From: Gammaproteobacteria bacterium
GTDB lineage: Bacteria; Pseudomonadota; Gammaproteobacteria; Pseudomonadales; Pseudohongiellaceae
DNA length: 64,000 nucleotides
Assembly: GCA_030831165.1 (NCBI GenBank)
Contig: JAURLP010000033.1
Coordinates: 1-64,000 of the forward strand
Reading direction: 5' to 3'
The notes under the pieces are model-generated. The model was not told the origin of the DNA. It searched no databases and worked only from the letters and a program-made list of their open reading frames with translations. Position 1 is the first letter of the stretch. Every line of letters begins with the position of its first letter. Of this stretch, positions 41,831 through 52,800 are shown one piece after another. The position numbers and the translations under genes are program-made.

Positions 41831-43414
41831 ATGCAAGAAGACATTACCTCAAATAAAAGTGGGCCAAAGGGCAAGGAAAGCAGCGACAGCCTGGCCAGAT
41901 CGAGCATGGTTGTTTCATCGCTTACTTTTTTTTCGCGTATTCTGGGTTTGGTTCGAGAAATTGTCTTTGCGGCCTTCTTCGGTGATAGTGCGCAGGCTGA
42001 TGCCTTTTTCGTTGCTTTTCGTATTCCTAATTTTTTGCGTCGCTTGTTTGCAGAAGGAGCTTTTTCTCAGGCCTTTGTGCCAGTCTTATCAGAATATAAA
42101 CAAAAGCACTCTTTCGCTGAGATAAAAGAATTCGTTGATCATGTTGCCGGCAGGCTTACCTTAATTCTGCTGTCTGTCAGCATTGTTGGTGTGATTGGCG
42201 CACCTGCTCTGGCAGCTTTGTTCGCCAGCGGTTACCTCGATGATGGGGATAAATTCTCCCTGTTAGTGGAGATGTTGCGAATTACCTTTCCTTATATTCT
42301 ACTTATTTCACTGACTGGTTTTGCTGGAGGGATACTAAATAGCTATGGTCGTTTCGCTGTGCCTGCAGTGACCCCGGTTTTCCTTAATATTTCATTGATA
42401 TCTTGTGCCATTTGGTTGAGTCCTTTATTTGAAGAACCCGTCATCGCAATTGCCTGGGGTGTGATCATAGCTGGGCTTATACAGTTGATGTTTCAGCTGC
42501 CTTTTCTGGGGCATTTGCATTTAATTCCACGTCCACGTTTAAAGCCCAAACATGAAGGCGTAACACAAGTGATTACCTTAATGATTCCGGTGATATTTTC
42601 GGTTTCTGTGGGTCAGATCAATCTCTTGCTAGATACGGTGCTTGCCACCTTTATTGAAGGTGATGGCAGTGTCAGTTGGTTATATTATGCCGATCGGATT
42701 ATGTATCTGCCCTTGGGAGTATTTGCAGTTGCTATAGCAACGGTCATTATGCCCAGCCTGTCTCGTAAACATGTCGATGAATCTGTAGAGCAGTTTAAGG
42801 AAACCCTGGACTGGGGTTTGCGCTGTATATTATTGATAGCCTTGCCAGCCACTATTGCCCTCATAAGTTTGGCAGAACCAATGGTAATAACACTTTATCA
42901 GCGAGGAGAATTTGGCGTTGATTCCGTGCTGCCAACATCTCGAGCCTTGCAAGCCTATGCCTTGGGTTTGCTGGCCTTTATGGCTATCAAGGTGTTGGCC
43001 AGTGCGTATTTTTCCAGACAAGATACCAAGACGCCTGTGCGTTATGGAATCATTGCAATGATCAGTAATATGGTAATGAATCTATTGTTAATTTTGCCGC
43101 TAGCACATATTGGTTTGGCATTTGCTACAGCCTTTTCATCCTGGGTAAATGCCGGACTATTATTATTTGGTTTAATGAAATTGAAATTATTCAGTTTTCA
43201 TCGTCCTTTCTTTTTTATGTCCTTACAAATCATTCTGGCTAATGTATTGATGTTGGTATTTCTGTTGGGATTTAATTCGCCTGCAGATCAATGGTTTGAA
43301 TGGAGCACTTTGGCAAGAGTCAGTAACTTAGCTTTTCTTTGCCTCGGTGGCGGTGTTTGTTATGGTTTAGCCCTGCTACTGGTTGGTATTCGCCCGAAGC
43401 ATTTTAGTCATTAG
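41831..43414 (+). CDS. murJ: Lipid II flippase MurJ
   Basis: 527 residues, about 14 membrane helices. FFSRILGLVREIVFAAFFGDSAQADAFFVAFRIPNFLRRLFAEGAFSQAFVPV is the near-invariant N-terminal region of MurJ; DTVLATFIEGDGSVSWLYYADRIMYLPLGVFAVAIATVIMPSLS is the central one. It moves lipid II across the inner membrane. First gene of murJ-ribF-lspA-fkpB-ispH. A 12-base dyad GTCTGTAAAGAC sits 4 bases before the start. Confidence 0.97.
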   Translation: MQEDITSNKSGPKGKESSDSLARSSMVVSSLTFFSRILGLVREIVFAAFFGDSAQADAFFVAFRIPNFLRRLFAEGAFSQAFVPVLSEYKQKHSFAEIKEFVDHVAGRLTLILLSVSIVGVIGAPALAALFASGYLDDGDKFSLLVEMLRITFPYILLISLTGFAGGILNSYGRFAVPAVTPVFLNISLISCAIWLSPLFEEPVIAIAWGVIIAGLIQLMFQLPFLGHLHLIPRPRLKPKHEGVTQVITLMIPVIFSVSVGQINLLLDTVLATFIEGDGSVSWLYYADRIMYLPLGVFAVAIATVIMPSLSRKHVDESVEQFKETLDWGLRCILLIALPATIALISLAEPMVITLYQRGEFGVDSVLPTSRALQAYALGLLAFMAIKVLASAYFSRQDTKTPVRYGIIAMISNMVMNLLLILPLAHIGLAFATAFSSWVNAGLLLFGLMKLKLFSFHRPFFFMSLQIILANVLMLVFLLGFNSPADQWFEWSTLARVSNLAFLCLGGGVCYGLALLLVGIRPKHFSH

Positions 43415-43486
43415 GTCTTTAAAGACATCAGTCTTAAAGACAGTTACGCCAGTTCTTTATATAATAATCGGCCAATAATTGTTTAT

Positions 43487-44479
43487 ATGCCCATGCAAGT
43501 TTTTGATAACCTTCAAGCAATAAGTTCTGCTTACTCTCAGTGTGTACTGACTGTCGGGAAATATGATGGTATGCATTTGGGGCATCAACAGATATTAGAT
43601 CGCTTGAATAGGGTCGCCGCTGAGTTGGCTTTACCATCTCTGGTAATTCTTAGTGAACCGCAACCGGAAGAATATTTCGCTGGTCAAAACGCTCCTGCAA
43701 GATTACTTTCTTTTGAAGACAAATTAACTTTTCTAGAGGGTGTTGGGATAGATTTTGTTTACAAAATGAAGTTTGATCACCAGCTAAGCCAGCTAAGTGC
43801 TGAAGCTTTTATCAATGATATTTTACATCAGGGCTTGGGCGTAAAAGCCATGATTGTGGGTGATGATTTTCATTTTGGCAAAGACCGTTTGGGTAATTTT
43901 AAATTACTCCAGTCTGAAGGAAAGCGCTTGGGATTTAGTGTGGAAGCCGCGGAAGAATGCTTGTGTAATGGCCAAAGAGTAAGCAGCACCTTATTGAGGC
44001 AAAAGCTAGAGTCAGGTGATTGTGAGGGCGCCCATCTCTTATTAAACCGACCTTATCACTTAAGTGGAGAAGTCATAAAAGGCATGCAGTTGGGTCGGGA
44101 GTTGGGTTATCCCACGGCAAATCTCAAGACAGGGATCAGTAAACTGGCCTTAGAAGGGGTCTTTGCCGTAACAGTAGAACTTGATGACCGCACTATACAG
44201 GGAGTTGCAAGCTTGGGTTACAAACCGACTATTGAAGGCGAGAATGATTTAGCGGTAGAAATATATTTAATAGATTTTGATGAAGATATTTATGGGCAAA
44301 AACTAAGGGTTAATTTTCTTAAAAAAATCAGGGATCAGGAAAAATTTTTAAATTTGGAAGAGTTGAAAAATAATATTGCCGGAGATGTGGCTAAAGTAAA
44401 AAAATATTTTTCAGGTCAACAGCCTTTTGAAATACAAAGTTTTAAGATCAGAAGACAAGAGGTTAGCGATGTCAACTGA
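43487..44479 (+). CDS. ribF: Riboflavin kinase / FAD synthetase
   Basis: 330 residues, bifunctional. Adenylyltransferase half with GKYDGMHLGHQQIL (the HxGH loop) and a later VSSTLLRQKLESGD; kinase half with GRELGYPTANL and the GVASLGYKPTI segment. Makes FMN and FAD from riboflavin. Its end overlaps lspA by 11 bases. Confidence 0.96.
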   Translation: MPMQVFDNLQAISSAYSQCVLTVGKYDGMHLGHQQILDRLNRVAAELALPSLVILSEPQPEEYFAGQNAPARLLSFEDKLTFLEGVGIDFVYKMKFDHQLSQLSAEAFINDILHQGLGVKAMIVGDDFHFGKDRLGNFKLLQSEGKRLGFSVEAAEECLCNGQRVSSTLLRQKLESGDCEGAHLLLNRPYHLSGEVIKGMQLGRELGYPTANLKTGISKLALEGVFAVTVELDDRTIQGVASLGYKPTIEGENDLAVEIYLIDFDEDIYGQKLRVNFLKKIRDQEKFLNLEELKNNIAGDVAKVKKYFSGQQPFEIQSFKIRRQEVSDVN

Positions 44480-45032
44480 ACGTAAAACTCAATTTGGAAC
44501 GCCTGTCTTATTTTCAATATCTTTTCTGATTTTCATAGTAGATCAGCTGACCAAGTTTCTTTGTAACACTTACCTTGATCTGGGTCAGCCCCTCACCGTG
44601 TTCCCAGGCTTTGATTTGTTGCTTGCTTATAACTCTGGAGCTGCCTTTAGTTTTTTAAGTGACGCTGGCGGATGGCAACGATGGCTTTTAACGGCATTTT
44701 CCTCGATGATAAGCGTGCTATTAATTTTCTGGATATTTCGGCTTCCAAAAACTGAAAAGTTAGCAGCGCTTGCACTTTGTTTGATCTTGGGTGGTGCCTG
44801 GGGGAATCTATACGACAGAATATTTGACGGCTATGTTGTTGATTTTATTAGTATATATTATAAAAGTTACCGGTTTGCGACTTTCAATATAGCGGATTCT
44901 TCGGTATTTGTTGGCGCTTGTCTGATGATCTTAGATATTTTTAAAAACAAACCTGCTTTGTCCAGTTCTGTTGAAAAACAAGATACTACTGATGCCGATA
45001 GCAGAAGAGAAAACAATAAGCCAGATGAATAA
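44469..45032 (+). CDS. lspA: Lipoprotein signal peptidase
   Basis: 187 residues from the ATG at 44469, which has GAGG before it; an in-frame start 42 bases earlier lacks support. Four membrane helices; catalytic aspartates D125 (GYVVDF) and D143 (FNIADSS); NSGAAFSF conserved. A hydrophilic 30-residue tail is present. Needed for the several lipoproteins in this window, for example LolB. Overlaps fkpB by eight bases. Confidence 0.95.
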   Translation: MSTERKTQFGTPVLFSISFLIFIVDQLTKFLCNTYLDLGQPLTVFPGFDLLLAYNSGAAFSFLSDAGGWQRWLLTAFSSMISVLLIFWIFRLPKTEKLAALALCLILGGAWGNLYDRIFDGYVVDFISIYYKSYRFATFNIADSSVFVGACLMILDIFKNKPALSSSVEKQDTTDADSRRENNKPDE

Positions 45033-45594
45033 GCCAGTTAAGAATTCTAAAAATAAAATTAAGAGCGAAGGCAAAAGCGAATTGCTGCATGTGGTTAATC
45101 TTAATGATCGGTCACTATCGGCAACTGAAGAGTTAGATCTAAACAATTATGCCTCAGATGTAATCAGCCCAGGTAAGCTAATTACTTTGAACTTTTCTTT
45201 AGCACCTGCAGACAATCCTGATGCAATAATTGATTCGAATTTTGACAAAGACCCTGTCAGTTTCAGCTTTGGTGATGGCAATCTTTTATCAGGATTTGAA
45301 AATATCATGATAGGCCTTAAAGCCGGAGACCAAAAACTATTTACTCTTAAGGCTGAGCAAGCTTTTGGTTTAAGAAATGAAGATAACATTCATTTATATC
45401 CTCGGTATCAGTTTCCAGCTGATCTGGTCATGGAAAAAGGCTTGATGTTCAATTTTTCTGATGTTGGTGGTAACGAACAGGCAGGGGTTATTGCTGAATT
45501 TAACGCTGATGAAGTAACGGTGGATTTTAATCATCCACTGGCAGGTCTGGATATTCTTTTTACTGTAGACATCAAGGCAGTTGAACCCATTTAG
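45025..45594 (+). CDS. fkpB: FKBP-type peptidyl-prolyl isomerase, SlpA/FkpB type
   Basis: 189 residues from the ATG overlapping the lspA stop; a start 18 codons earlier is possible but would overlap lspA more. FKBP core (VSFSFGDGNLLSGFENIMIGLKAGDQKLFTL) with an IF domain (NIHLYPRYQFPADLV) inserted, as in SlyD/FkpB. The FKBP part is preceded by a Lys/Ser-rich 35-residue stretch, longer than the family norm. Cytosolic folding helper. Standard place between lspA and ispH. Confidence 0.93.
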   Translation: MNKPVKNSKNKIKSEGKSELLHVVNLNDRSLSATEELDLNNYASDVISPGKLITLNFSLAPADNPDAIIDSNFDKDPVSFSFGDGNLLSGFENIMIGLKAGDQKLFTLKAEQAFGLRNEDNIHLYPRYQFPADLVMEKGLMFNFSDVGGNEQAGVIAEFNADEVTVDFNHPLAGLDILFTVDIKAVEPI

Positions 45595-45618
45595 GCGTTC
45601 TTGAGGTAGAATCATCTT

Positions 45619-46593
45619 ATGTCACTAGCTCTTACACAACGTGAAATTAAGTTAGCTAATCCTCGTGGATTTTGCGCGGGAGTTGATCGTGCCATCGATA
45701 TCGTTAATCGGGCACTGGATATTTACGGTGCGCCTATTTATGTCAGGCATGAAGTTGTGCATAACAAGTTTGTGGTTGAAAAGCTTAAATTACGAGGAGC
45801 CATATTTGTTGATGAGTTATCCGATGTACCTGTATCACAGGGAAAAGAACCGCCCATCGTTATCTTTTCGGCCCATGGTGTTTCTCAAGCTGTTAAAAAT
45901 GAAGCCTCGCAGCTAGGCATGCGGGTATTTGATGCCACCTGTCCATTGGTGACTAAAGTACATATGGAAGTGATGCGCTATAGCCGTAATGGTCAGGAGT
46001 GCATTTTAATTGGGCATGCTTTTCACCCTGAAGTGGAAGGCACCATGGGGCAATATGATAAGAGTGCCGGAGGTAAAATCTATCTAGTGGAATCTCAGGA
46101 AGATGTTGCCATGTTGCAGGTTAGTAATCCTGATCGACTGGCCTATGTTACCCAAACAACTTTATCGATGGATGATACTTCACTGATTATCGATGCCTTA
46201 CAAAAACGCTTTCCTAATATTGCCGGCCCCCGCAAAAAAGATATTTGCTATGCCACTCAGAATCGCCAGGATGCTGTCAAACAACTGGCTCTCGAATGTG
46301 ATCTGGTATTAGTTGTAGGATCTCCCAACAGCTCAAACTCAAATCGGCTAAGGGAATTAGCCGAAAGGACCGGTAGTGAAGCCTATTTGATCGATAGCGC
46401 CGATGAAATTTATGACCACTGGTTATTAGACAAGAACCGAGTTGGCGTCACAGCGGGAGCTTCTGCCCCAGAGGTTCTGGTGCAGGAAGTTATTCAACGC
46501 ATTCAGGAGCTAGGTGGTGGTGCATTATTCGAAATGGCTGGCGCCGAGGAAAATATCATCTTTTCCATGCCTAAAGACCTGCGAATCATCTAA
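45619..46593 (+). CDS. ispH: 4-hydroxy-3-methylbut-2-enyl diphosphate reductase
   Basis: 324 residues. Last step of the MEP pathway, giving IPP and DMAPP. The three iron-sulfur cysteines are C19 ([12 protein letters not shown]), C108 ([11 protein letters not shown]) and C210 ([11 protein letters not shown]); the EGTMGQ and SSNSNRL segments bind substrate. Last gene of the murJ operon. Confidence 0.97.
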   Translation: MSLALTQREIKLANPRGFCAGVDRAIDIVNRALDIYGAPIYVRHEVVHNKFVVEKLKLRGAIFVDELSDVPVSQGKEPPIVIFSAHGVSQAVKNEASQLGMRVFDATCPLVTKVHMEVMRYSRNGQECILIGHAFHPEVEGTMGQYDKSAGGKIYLVESQEDVAMLQVSNPDRLAYVTQTTLSMDDTSLIIDALQKRFPNIAGPRKKDICYATQNRQDAVKQLALECDLVLVVGSPNSSNSNRLRELAERTGSEAYLIDSADEIYDHWLLDKNRVGVTAGASAPEVLVQEVIQRIQELGGGALFEMAGAEENIIFSMPKDLRII

Positions 46594-46626
46594 GACTCCA
46601 GTAAATCCGCTTAATTCAGCGTGATC

Positions 46627-46642
46627 TGGGTCGCATTTTGCA
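46627..46642 (+). promoter_or_regulatory. Putative sigma-54 promoter of the minor pilin operon
   Basis: TGGGTCGCATTTTGCA matches the -24/-12 consensus TGGCACGNNNNTTGCA at 10 of 12 defined positions, with the essential GG and GC ten bases apart. It lies in the ispH-fimU gap, 224 bases before the first pilin start. The genome encodes the sigma-54 activator PilR 10 kb away. Pattern-only evidence. Confidence 0.55.
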
Positions 46643-46865
46643 TATCCTAAAAGCAATCTCTTGAAACTTTTCTATTTAAATCACAGTTTTTCATCTCATA
46701 TAGGCTAATCTGACACTACTATCAGGCAAAGAATTCTTTAAAATATAAGGGTTTATGGTGCCAGCTTGATTTAATAGCGCATCGATGACGAAGGTTGTCG
46801 TGATATAGTAGTACGAGTATAAATAGAGAGTCGCTGCTTCGATTGGTGCTTAGGTAAAATGCTGA

Positions 46866-47486
46866 ATGAAATGCAAAATGCATAGAAAATTATTTGCTGA
46901 AGAGCAGGGCTATACAATGCTGGAGATATTGATGGTAATCGCTATCGCTGCAATATTGTTGGCAGTAGCCTTACCCAGCATGCGGGATACTATCAGTCGT
47001 AATGCCAGAGACAGCATTCAGCTGGATCTGCTAACGTCTCTTTCACTAGCGCGTAGTCAGGCCGTGACTTTGTCTGTGACAACTTCTGTGTGCCATAGCT
47101 CGAATCAGACCTCCTGCTCAAATTCTGCAGGTTCAGACTGGACAGAAGGCTGGCTGGTGTTCTCAGATTTTGATAGTGACGGTGTAGTCGATAGCGCAGA
47201 TGGGGATGAATTGTTGCAAGTGCACCCTCCTGCCAATGACATAGTCGCGATTGAATTGTTAAATAGCTCCAATAACACCTTAACTAACGAATTTGTCCAA
47301 TTCAACGATGATGGATTTCTAAATAATTCTACAGGTGGTGCTTATTTCAAATTCTGTGATTCTGATAATGTTGCCGCTAACACCAGAGCGATTTGGGTGA
47401 CCAATACAGGGCGTGCTTCACAATCAATTGATGATGGCGATGGTGTTCATGATGATTTGGCTGGGAATAATATGGTTTGTCCATGA
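46866..47486 (+). CDS. fimU: FimU/FimT-type minor pilin (GspH family)
   Basis: 206 residues. Prepilin: a short basic leader, cleavage at G|YTMLEILMVIAIAAILLAVALPS with Glu5, and then the hydrophobic N-terminal helix. The rest is a GspH-type beta domain with a disulfide pair and a DFDSDGVVDSADGDE loop that may bind calcium. First of five pilin-tip genes; four bases overlap with pilV. fimU is chosen by position; fimT would be as fair by sequence. Confidence 0.85.
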   Translation: MKCKMHRKLFAEEQGYTMLEILMVIAIAAILLAVALPSMRDTISRNARDSIQLDLLTSLSLARSQAVTLSVTTSVCHSSNQTSCSNSAGSDWTEGWLVFSDFDSDGVVDSADGDELLQVHPPANDIVAIELLNSSNNTLTNEFVQFNDDGFLNNSTGGAYFKFCDSDNVAANTRAIWVTNTGRASQSIDDGDGVHDDLAGNNMVCP

Positions 47487-48016
47487 AGAACCTCAAGTTT
47501 AGTCATTCAAAAGCCATTAACAAGAAGGCAGCTTTTTGCAGAGGCTTCTCGCTTATAGAGGTCTTGATTTCGCTCAGCATTCTTGCTGCTGGTTTGCTTG
47601 GCATGACGGCCCTTCAGAACGAGGCTTTGCAGTTTAATCAAGCAGCATTTACCGATTCGCAAGCACAGTTTTTAATCAATGATATGGTTGAAAGAATCCG
47701 GGCTAATCGTGGCAATAACACTTACGCCATTGGTTTTACAGAAGCAACTCCAACCCCAGCTGTCGATTGTGCCGCCACTACCTGCACCAGTAATCAAATG
47801 GCAATTTGGGATATAGCGCAATGGCGAGGAATGGTTGAAGCAACAGTTGCTGATGATGGGGTAACGTATTTACCCTCAGGTGAAAGCCAGATATTGTTCA
47901 ACATTAATACTCAGGCCTATATTATTTCTGTTCGATATGACTGGAGTCAGTTGGGAGAATCAGAATTAAACAATAATGGTAAACGCACCATATCAGTAAC
48001 CACGAGGATTCAATAA
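47483..48016 (+). CDS. pilV: Type IV pilus minor pilin PilV
   Basis: 177 residues from the ATG at 47483 (overlap ATGA with fimU). CRGFSLIEVLISLSILAAGLLGMTALQ is the class III signal and helix typical of PilV. A cysteine pair (DCAATTC) is in the globular part. It is part of the tip complex that primes pilus assembly; its stop shares one base with the pilW start. Confidence 0.92.
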   Translation: MKNLKFSHSKAINKKAAFCRGFSLIEVLISLSILAAGLLGMTALQNEALQFNQAAFTDSQAQFLINDMVERIRANRGNNTYAIGFTEATPTPAVDCAATTCTSNQMAIWDIAQWRGMVEATVADDGVTYLPSGESQILFNINTQAYIISVRYDWSQLGESELNNNGKRTISVTTRIQ

Positions 48017-49143
48017 TGCACTGGCATAAATCCTTTAATAACCCCTCAAAAGCAATCGGCTTTACCCTTCTTGAGTTATTAATTGCCATGGCAATGGGGA
48101 TAGCAGTGATGAGTGGGGTAGTTTCGGTGCTGGTTGTCAGTAAAAGCAATTATGTCACTGAACGTGAATTGGCGGCCCTGCAGGAAAATGCCCGCTTTGC
48201 CTTGAAATTTCTAACTGAAGAAATTCAGATGGCCGGCTATAACGGCTGTAATGATGATGCGCTCAATATAGCCAATAGTGTGAATTTTACCGCTGATGAC
48301 GCCTGGTATTTAGGAGGGGTGGGTTTAGAAGGCTTTGAGGAATTTGCCAATGAAACCGACAGGGCAGGATTCCCGGATGACTATGAAGATGCAGCTTCAT
48401 ACTATAGCGACTCAGTTGTAATCAGAAGAGGCGAACAGTCCGGACTTAGAATTGCCCCTGGCCCTCCATATCACAACCCGAATTCAGCCGTCATTCCAAT
48501 GAATAATGCTCACGATGTTCAGCCCGGGACAATAATGGTTATTTCATCAGTAGATTGCCAACAAACAGGCGTGTTTCAACTGACTGGCCCAACTAATACA
48601 AATGATAATGCGACCACTATGGTGCATAACACTGGACGTGGTGGTAATCCGACGCCAGGCAATTGCACTCGTAATCTCGGTGGAAACTTTACCTGTGGTT
48701 CAGGGACCTCTGCAGGTACTACTTATCCACCGGGTTCTTCTCTAATGCGAATGAGTACGCAGGGTTTTTACGTTGGAACTTCCTCAGTTGGCAACCAAAT
48801 TCCGGCGTTGTTTCGTAGTTCTCTGGGTTTAAATGAAGCAACTGAAACAGCAATCTTGAACACTGAAGAGTTAGTTCAGGGTGTGGAGTTGATGCAATTA
48901 AGTTATGGCGTTGATTTGGTCGGTGATGATGGCTTGGCTGATCAATATATGGATGCTGATAATGCTAGTATGAATTGGGATGCTGTTGTCAGTGTCAGGA
49001 TAAATTTACGTATGCGCTCAATTTTTACGGTATATAACGAAGATGTCGCATTTGGCGAATTTATGGGTATAGCGGATACTGATGGCAGTGATCGCTTTTT
49101 ACGTCAAATAGTCGGGACAACCGTTAAAATACGTAATAGGTGA
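48016..49143 (+). CDS. pilW: Type IV pilus minor pilin PilW
   Basis: 375 residues. GFTLLELLIAMAMGIAVMSGVVSVLV is the prepilin signal and helix; LQENARFALKFLTEEIQMAGYNGC is the typical PilW continuation. The long globular domain has further cysteines (DCQQTG, NCTRN, TCGSG). Follows pilV directly. Confidence 0.93.
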   Translation: MHWHKSFNNPSKAIGFTLLELLIAMAMGIAVMSGVVSVLVVSKSNYVTERELAALQENARFALKFLTEEIQMAGYNGCNDDALNIANSVNFTADDAWYLGGVGLEGFEEFANETDRAGFPDDYEDAASYYSDSVVIRRGEQSGLRIAPGPPYHNPNSAVIPMNNAHDVQPGTIMVISSVDCQQTGVFQLTGPTNTNDNATTMVHNTGRGGNPTPGNCTRNLGGNFTCGSGTSAGTTYPPGSSLMRMSTQGFYVGTSSVGNQIPALFRSSLGLNEATETAILNTEELVQGVELMQLSYGVDLVGDDGLADQYMDADNASMNWDAVVSVRINLRMRSIFTVYNEDVAFGEFMGIADTDGSDRFLRQIVGTTVKIRNR

Positions 49144-49187
49144 AAAGCATAGAGATTCAAGCATACTTAATCTCTTTGGAAATGAAC

Positions 49188-49769
49188 ATGAAAGAAATAG
49201 GCTCATTTAACAATCAAAAAGGCGCCTTATTGGTCGTCGTGCTGATCATGCTGGTGATTATCAGCATGCTAGGTATGTCTACAATTGGAACAAGTAGCTT
49301 GGAAATGCAGATGTCCAATAATAGTCGTGCCCAGCAAGCATCCTTTGAAGCGGCAGAATATACCCTGTCATGGGTAGAAAACAACCTACAGAATAGCACT
49401 ATTAGCAATGCAAATTTAACCAACAATAATTGCGGTAGCATGTGTTTTGACAGTACTTGTTCAGGGGGTTACTGCTTTCGTGGAGATGATGCTGATTCCT
49501 GGAACCAATGTGAAATAGATGATTCCGACCCTGACCCCTATACCGAAGAGAGTATCTGGACCACCAGTGGTAATCACATGACCTTGGCTATTCCCAACAG
49601 CAATATAACTGCTAAATACATCATAGAATTTCGGTGTTACACCGCCTTAGATCCGACACTTGAGATGGATGTGACCAACTTCACACGAGTTTTTCGTATT
49701 AATGCCTATACTGTTGGTACGGGTGGCAGAGCACGTACGATGCTGCGCTCGACCTTGAAAGAGCTGTAA
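49188..49769 (+). CDS. pilX: Type IV pilus minor pilin PilX
   Basis: 193 residues if translation starts at the ATG at 49188, which leaves the family-like MKEIGSFNNQKGALLVVVLIMLVIISMLG; GGA lies eight bases before it. The open frame reaches a GTG at 49140 that overlaps the pilW stop, and an ATG at 49182 is possible. PilX is atypical: no Glu5, with KGALLVV in place of GFTLIE. Several cysteines in the globular part (NNCGSMC, CSGGYC). Confidence 0.88.
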   Translation: MKEIGSFNNQKGALLVVVLIMLVIISMLGMSTIGTSSLEMQMSNNSRAQQASFEAAEYTLSWVENNLQNSTISNANLTNNNCGSMCFDSTCSGGYCFRGDDADSWNQCEIDDSDPDPYTEESIWTTSGNHMTLAIPNSNITAKYIIEFRCYTALDPTLEMDVTNFTRVFRINAYTVGTGGRARTMLRSTLKEL

Positions 49770-49826
49770 CTAATTGTTATTAAAGATAATTAGTAAAAAC
49801 TAAAAGCCCTTCAGAGGGATGGAGTT

Positions 49827-52800
49827 ATGTTAATCAAGATAATAGTTAAAGTAACTGGAATGCTGATTTTAGTCATTGGGTCGGGACTAGCGTTTGCACA
49901 AGTTTCAACGGATTTTTCTGCACAACCCCCGTTAGTAGGAGATCCCGTTGAACCCAATGTGATGTTGGTTATGCAAAATGATCATCAGTTATACAAGAAG
50001 GCATATAACGACTACAGCGATATAGATAATGATGGGAATCTTGAGACTTCTTATGATGACTCCATTACTTATGCAGGTTATTTCGATAGTAATTTCTGTT
50101 ATGCCTATGATTTGAGCGATACTCGCTTCGAACCATCCGCTGATATCACGTCATCAATCGCCTCTAGTGGGCATCGCTGTGATAGCTCAGGTGCAAATTT
50201 GTGGAGTGGTAATTTTCTCAATTGGGCCACCATGACGCACATGGATAATGTGCGTAATTTCCTTTATGGCGGTAATCGAGTAGTCGATACAGCGACAAGT
50301 GGTGCCACTGCCGGCGTCACTGTGCTTGAAAGATCTTTCTTGCCAGAAGATGCTCACTCATTTGTTAAAGTTTTTACGGGCGCTACACAGAGGTATACGC
50401 CTTATACACAAAGCAGTATTAGTTTGTGTAACACCACTTATGGTAGCAGCAGCTCAGCTCCGTTAGTGCGCATAGCATATGATGCATGGCCTCAATGGAG
50501 TAATTCTGAAACAGTACAATGCCATTATCGAGCAGAGCTGGATAGCGGTTTGGGTGATCAACCAACCGCCTTAGATAGACCAACAGACTACCAGCCAACG
50601 GTTAGGGTCCAGGTTTGTGTTGCAGGAGTCGATTCGTCCAGTGAGCGCTGTAAGGCATATACCGATGGCAGTACGGGCAATATTACCTATAAACCAACGG
50701 GTTTATTACAAGAATATGGTGATTCAGGGAATATTCATTTTGGCTTAATGACAGGTAGTTATGAAAACCATATTAGTGGAGGGGTATTGCGTAAAGATAT
50801 CTTGCCTCTAGCAGGGAACGTTTCTTCCAGTGATGATGAGATTGATCTTGATACTGGTGTTTTTGTGAATCAAGGAGCCAGTGATGGTGGGATCATAAAT
50901 ACGCTTGATCGATTTCGTATAGTTAATTGGGATTATGCAAATAATATTTACGATGATTGCCAGGCTTCTCTGATACCTATAAGCACATTTAAGGTGGGGG
51001 CAAGTTCCTCTGTGGAATGTTTGAACTGGGGGAATCCTTTATCAGAAATTTATCTTGAAGCCTTGCTTTATTTTAGTGGTGATGAGGTAAGTAACGCCAT
51101 CGATGGAGGCGGAAATCCAACAAATATTTTCGATACTGATGATTCTTCGCATATTCCGTCATTACCACAACTGAACTGGACGGATCCTCTGGATACCGAT
51201 AATGCCTGTGCTACGTGTTCAATTGTCGTTATTTCTACTGGAGTAAGTTCTTTTGATAAAGATGAATTTCCCACCCTTGGAGATATTTGGGAAGTTGCAG
51301 GAACATCCAAGTTGTCAGCCGGTGACTTGGATCAATTAGTTGATGATGTTGGCGATCTGGAAGGAATTTCTGGTAATAATTATTTAGTAGGGAATAATGG
51401 AGCAACAAACAACGATATTTGTACATCAAAACTCATTACGGATCTTTCCGATGTAGAAGGCTTGTGTCCTGAAGCATCTAATATGGAAGGTGGATTTGAT
51501 CTGGCTGGCCTTGCTTATCATGCTCAAGGCAATGATTTAAGAGATACCTTAGACGGTACGCAGAAAGTTAACACCTACAGTGTTGGTCTGGCAGATTCTG
51601 CTAACACTCTGGCACTTAGTGTTAATTCCAAGATTGTGAACATCGTTCCAACATGCTTTGCACATGCAACAGCGACAACTAAAATAAATGATAGTGGCTG
51701 GCAGAAGTGCAGCTTACTGGATATTTATATTGAGTCTTTCAGTGCCACAGGTGGGCGTATTTTGGTTAGTTGGGAAGATTCACACTGGGGAAATAATTAT
51801 GATATGGACGCCGTTTCCAGAATTGAATGGTGTATTGGGACTGATACTACTGGCTGCCCCGGAACGCCACCAAATCTTGATCTAGGAAGCGGTTATAACT
51901 GGGCTGATTTCGATTGGAAGAGCTCTAGTTTAACAGATGATACTCTACAAGTGCGTATTTCTACACCTCAAGCAACCAGTGCGAATGCCATGCGCTTTGG
52001 TTACATAATTAATGGCATTGATGATGAAGTAAGCTCAAGACCTTTAGTGACCAATACACCAAGCGCCGCATTAAGTGGAGCTACAACCACTAGTGGTAGT
52101 GGGCAGTATATAACACGTGCTTTATTAGCCAATGGAGAATTAAGTTATTTATTGCGACAAGGAGAGTACGACATCGCTCGAGTTAATGCTAATTCAGGTA
52201 ATCGTATTATATATGCAGAGCCAGCTGTGTTTACTGCAGATCCTAGTTCCACTGTGCCTTTTTTGAATAATCCTCTATGGTATACAGCAAAATATGGCAG
52301 TTTTAATGACATTGATAATGACGGTACTCCTTATTACAACGGTGACAGCTCTGATAAGCGTGAATGGGATACAAGGGATACCTCAGGGAATGAAGGCTCG
52401 GACGGGATTCCTGATAATTATTTCCCAATAACTGATCCCTCTCAACTTGGGGATAGCCTAAGCCTGGTATTAGATAATTTGTCAGAGAGTATTTCTTCAG
52501 GTACGGCTGCAGCAGTTGTAACGAACAGCAGCTCAGGTTTGGGAGCGGTTTATCAAGCATATTATCATCCCCAATATACCGATGGTGATGGCAATACCAT
52601 TAGCTGGGGTGGGGTACTACATTCTATATTTATTGATGAATCTGGTCGCTTCCGTGAAGACAACGGTATCAAGGGGCGTTTGGAAGGAACTAATACAGAC
52701 TATGTAGTAGACATTTTTTTTGATGAGACTGTTATACCAAACCGCACGCGGTTCCAACGCTATACACAGCAAAACAACATAGTGACAGGAGAGCCTTTTT

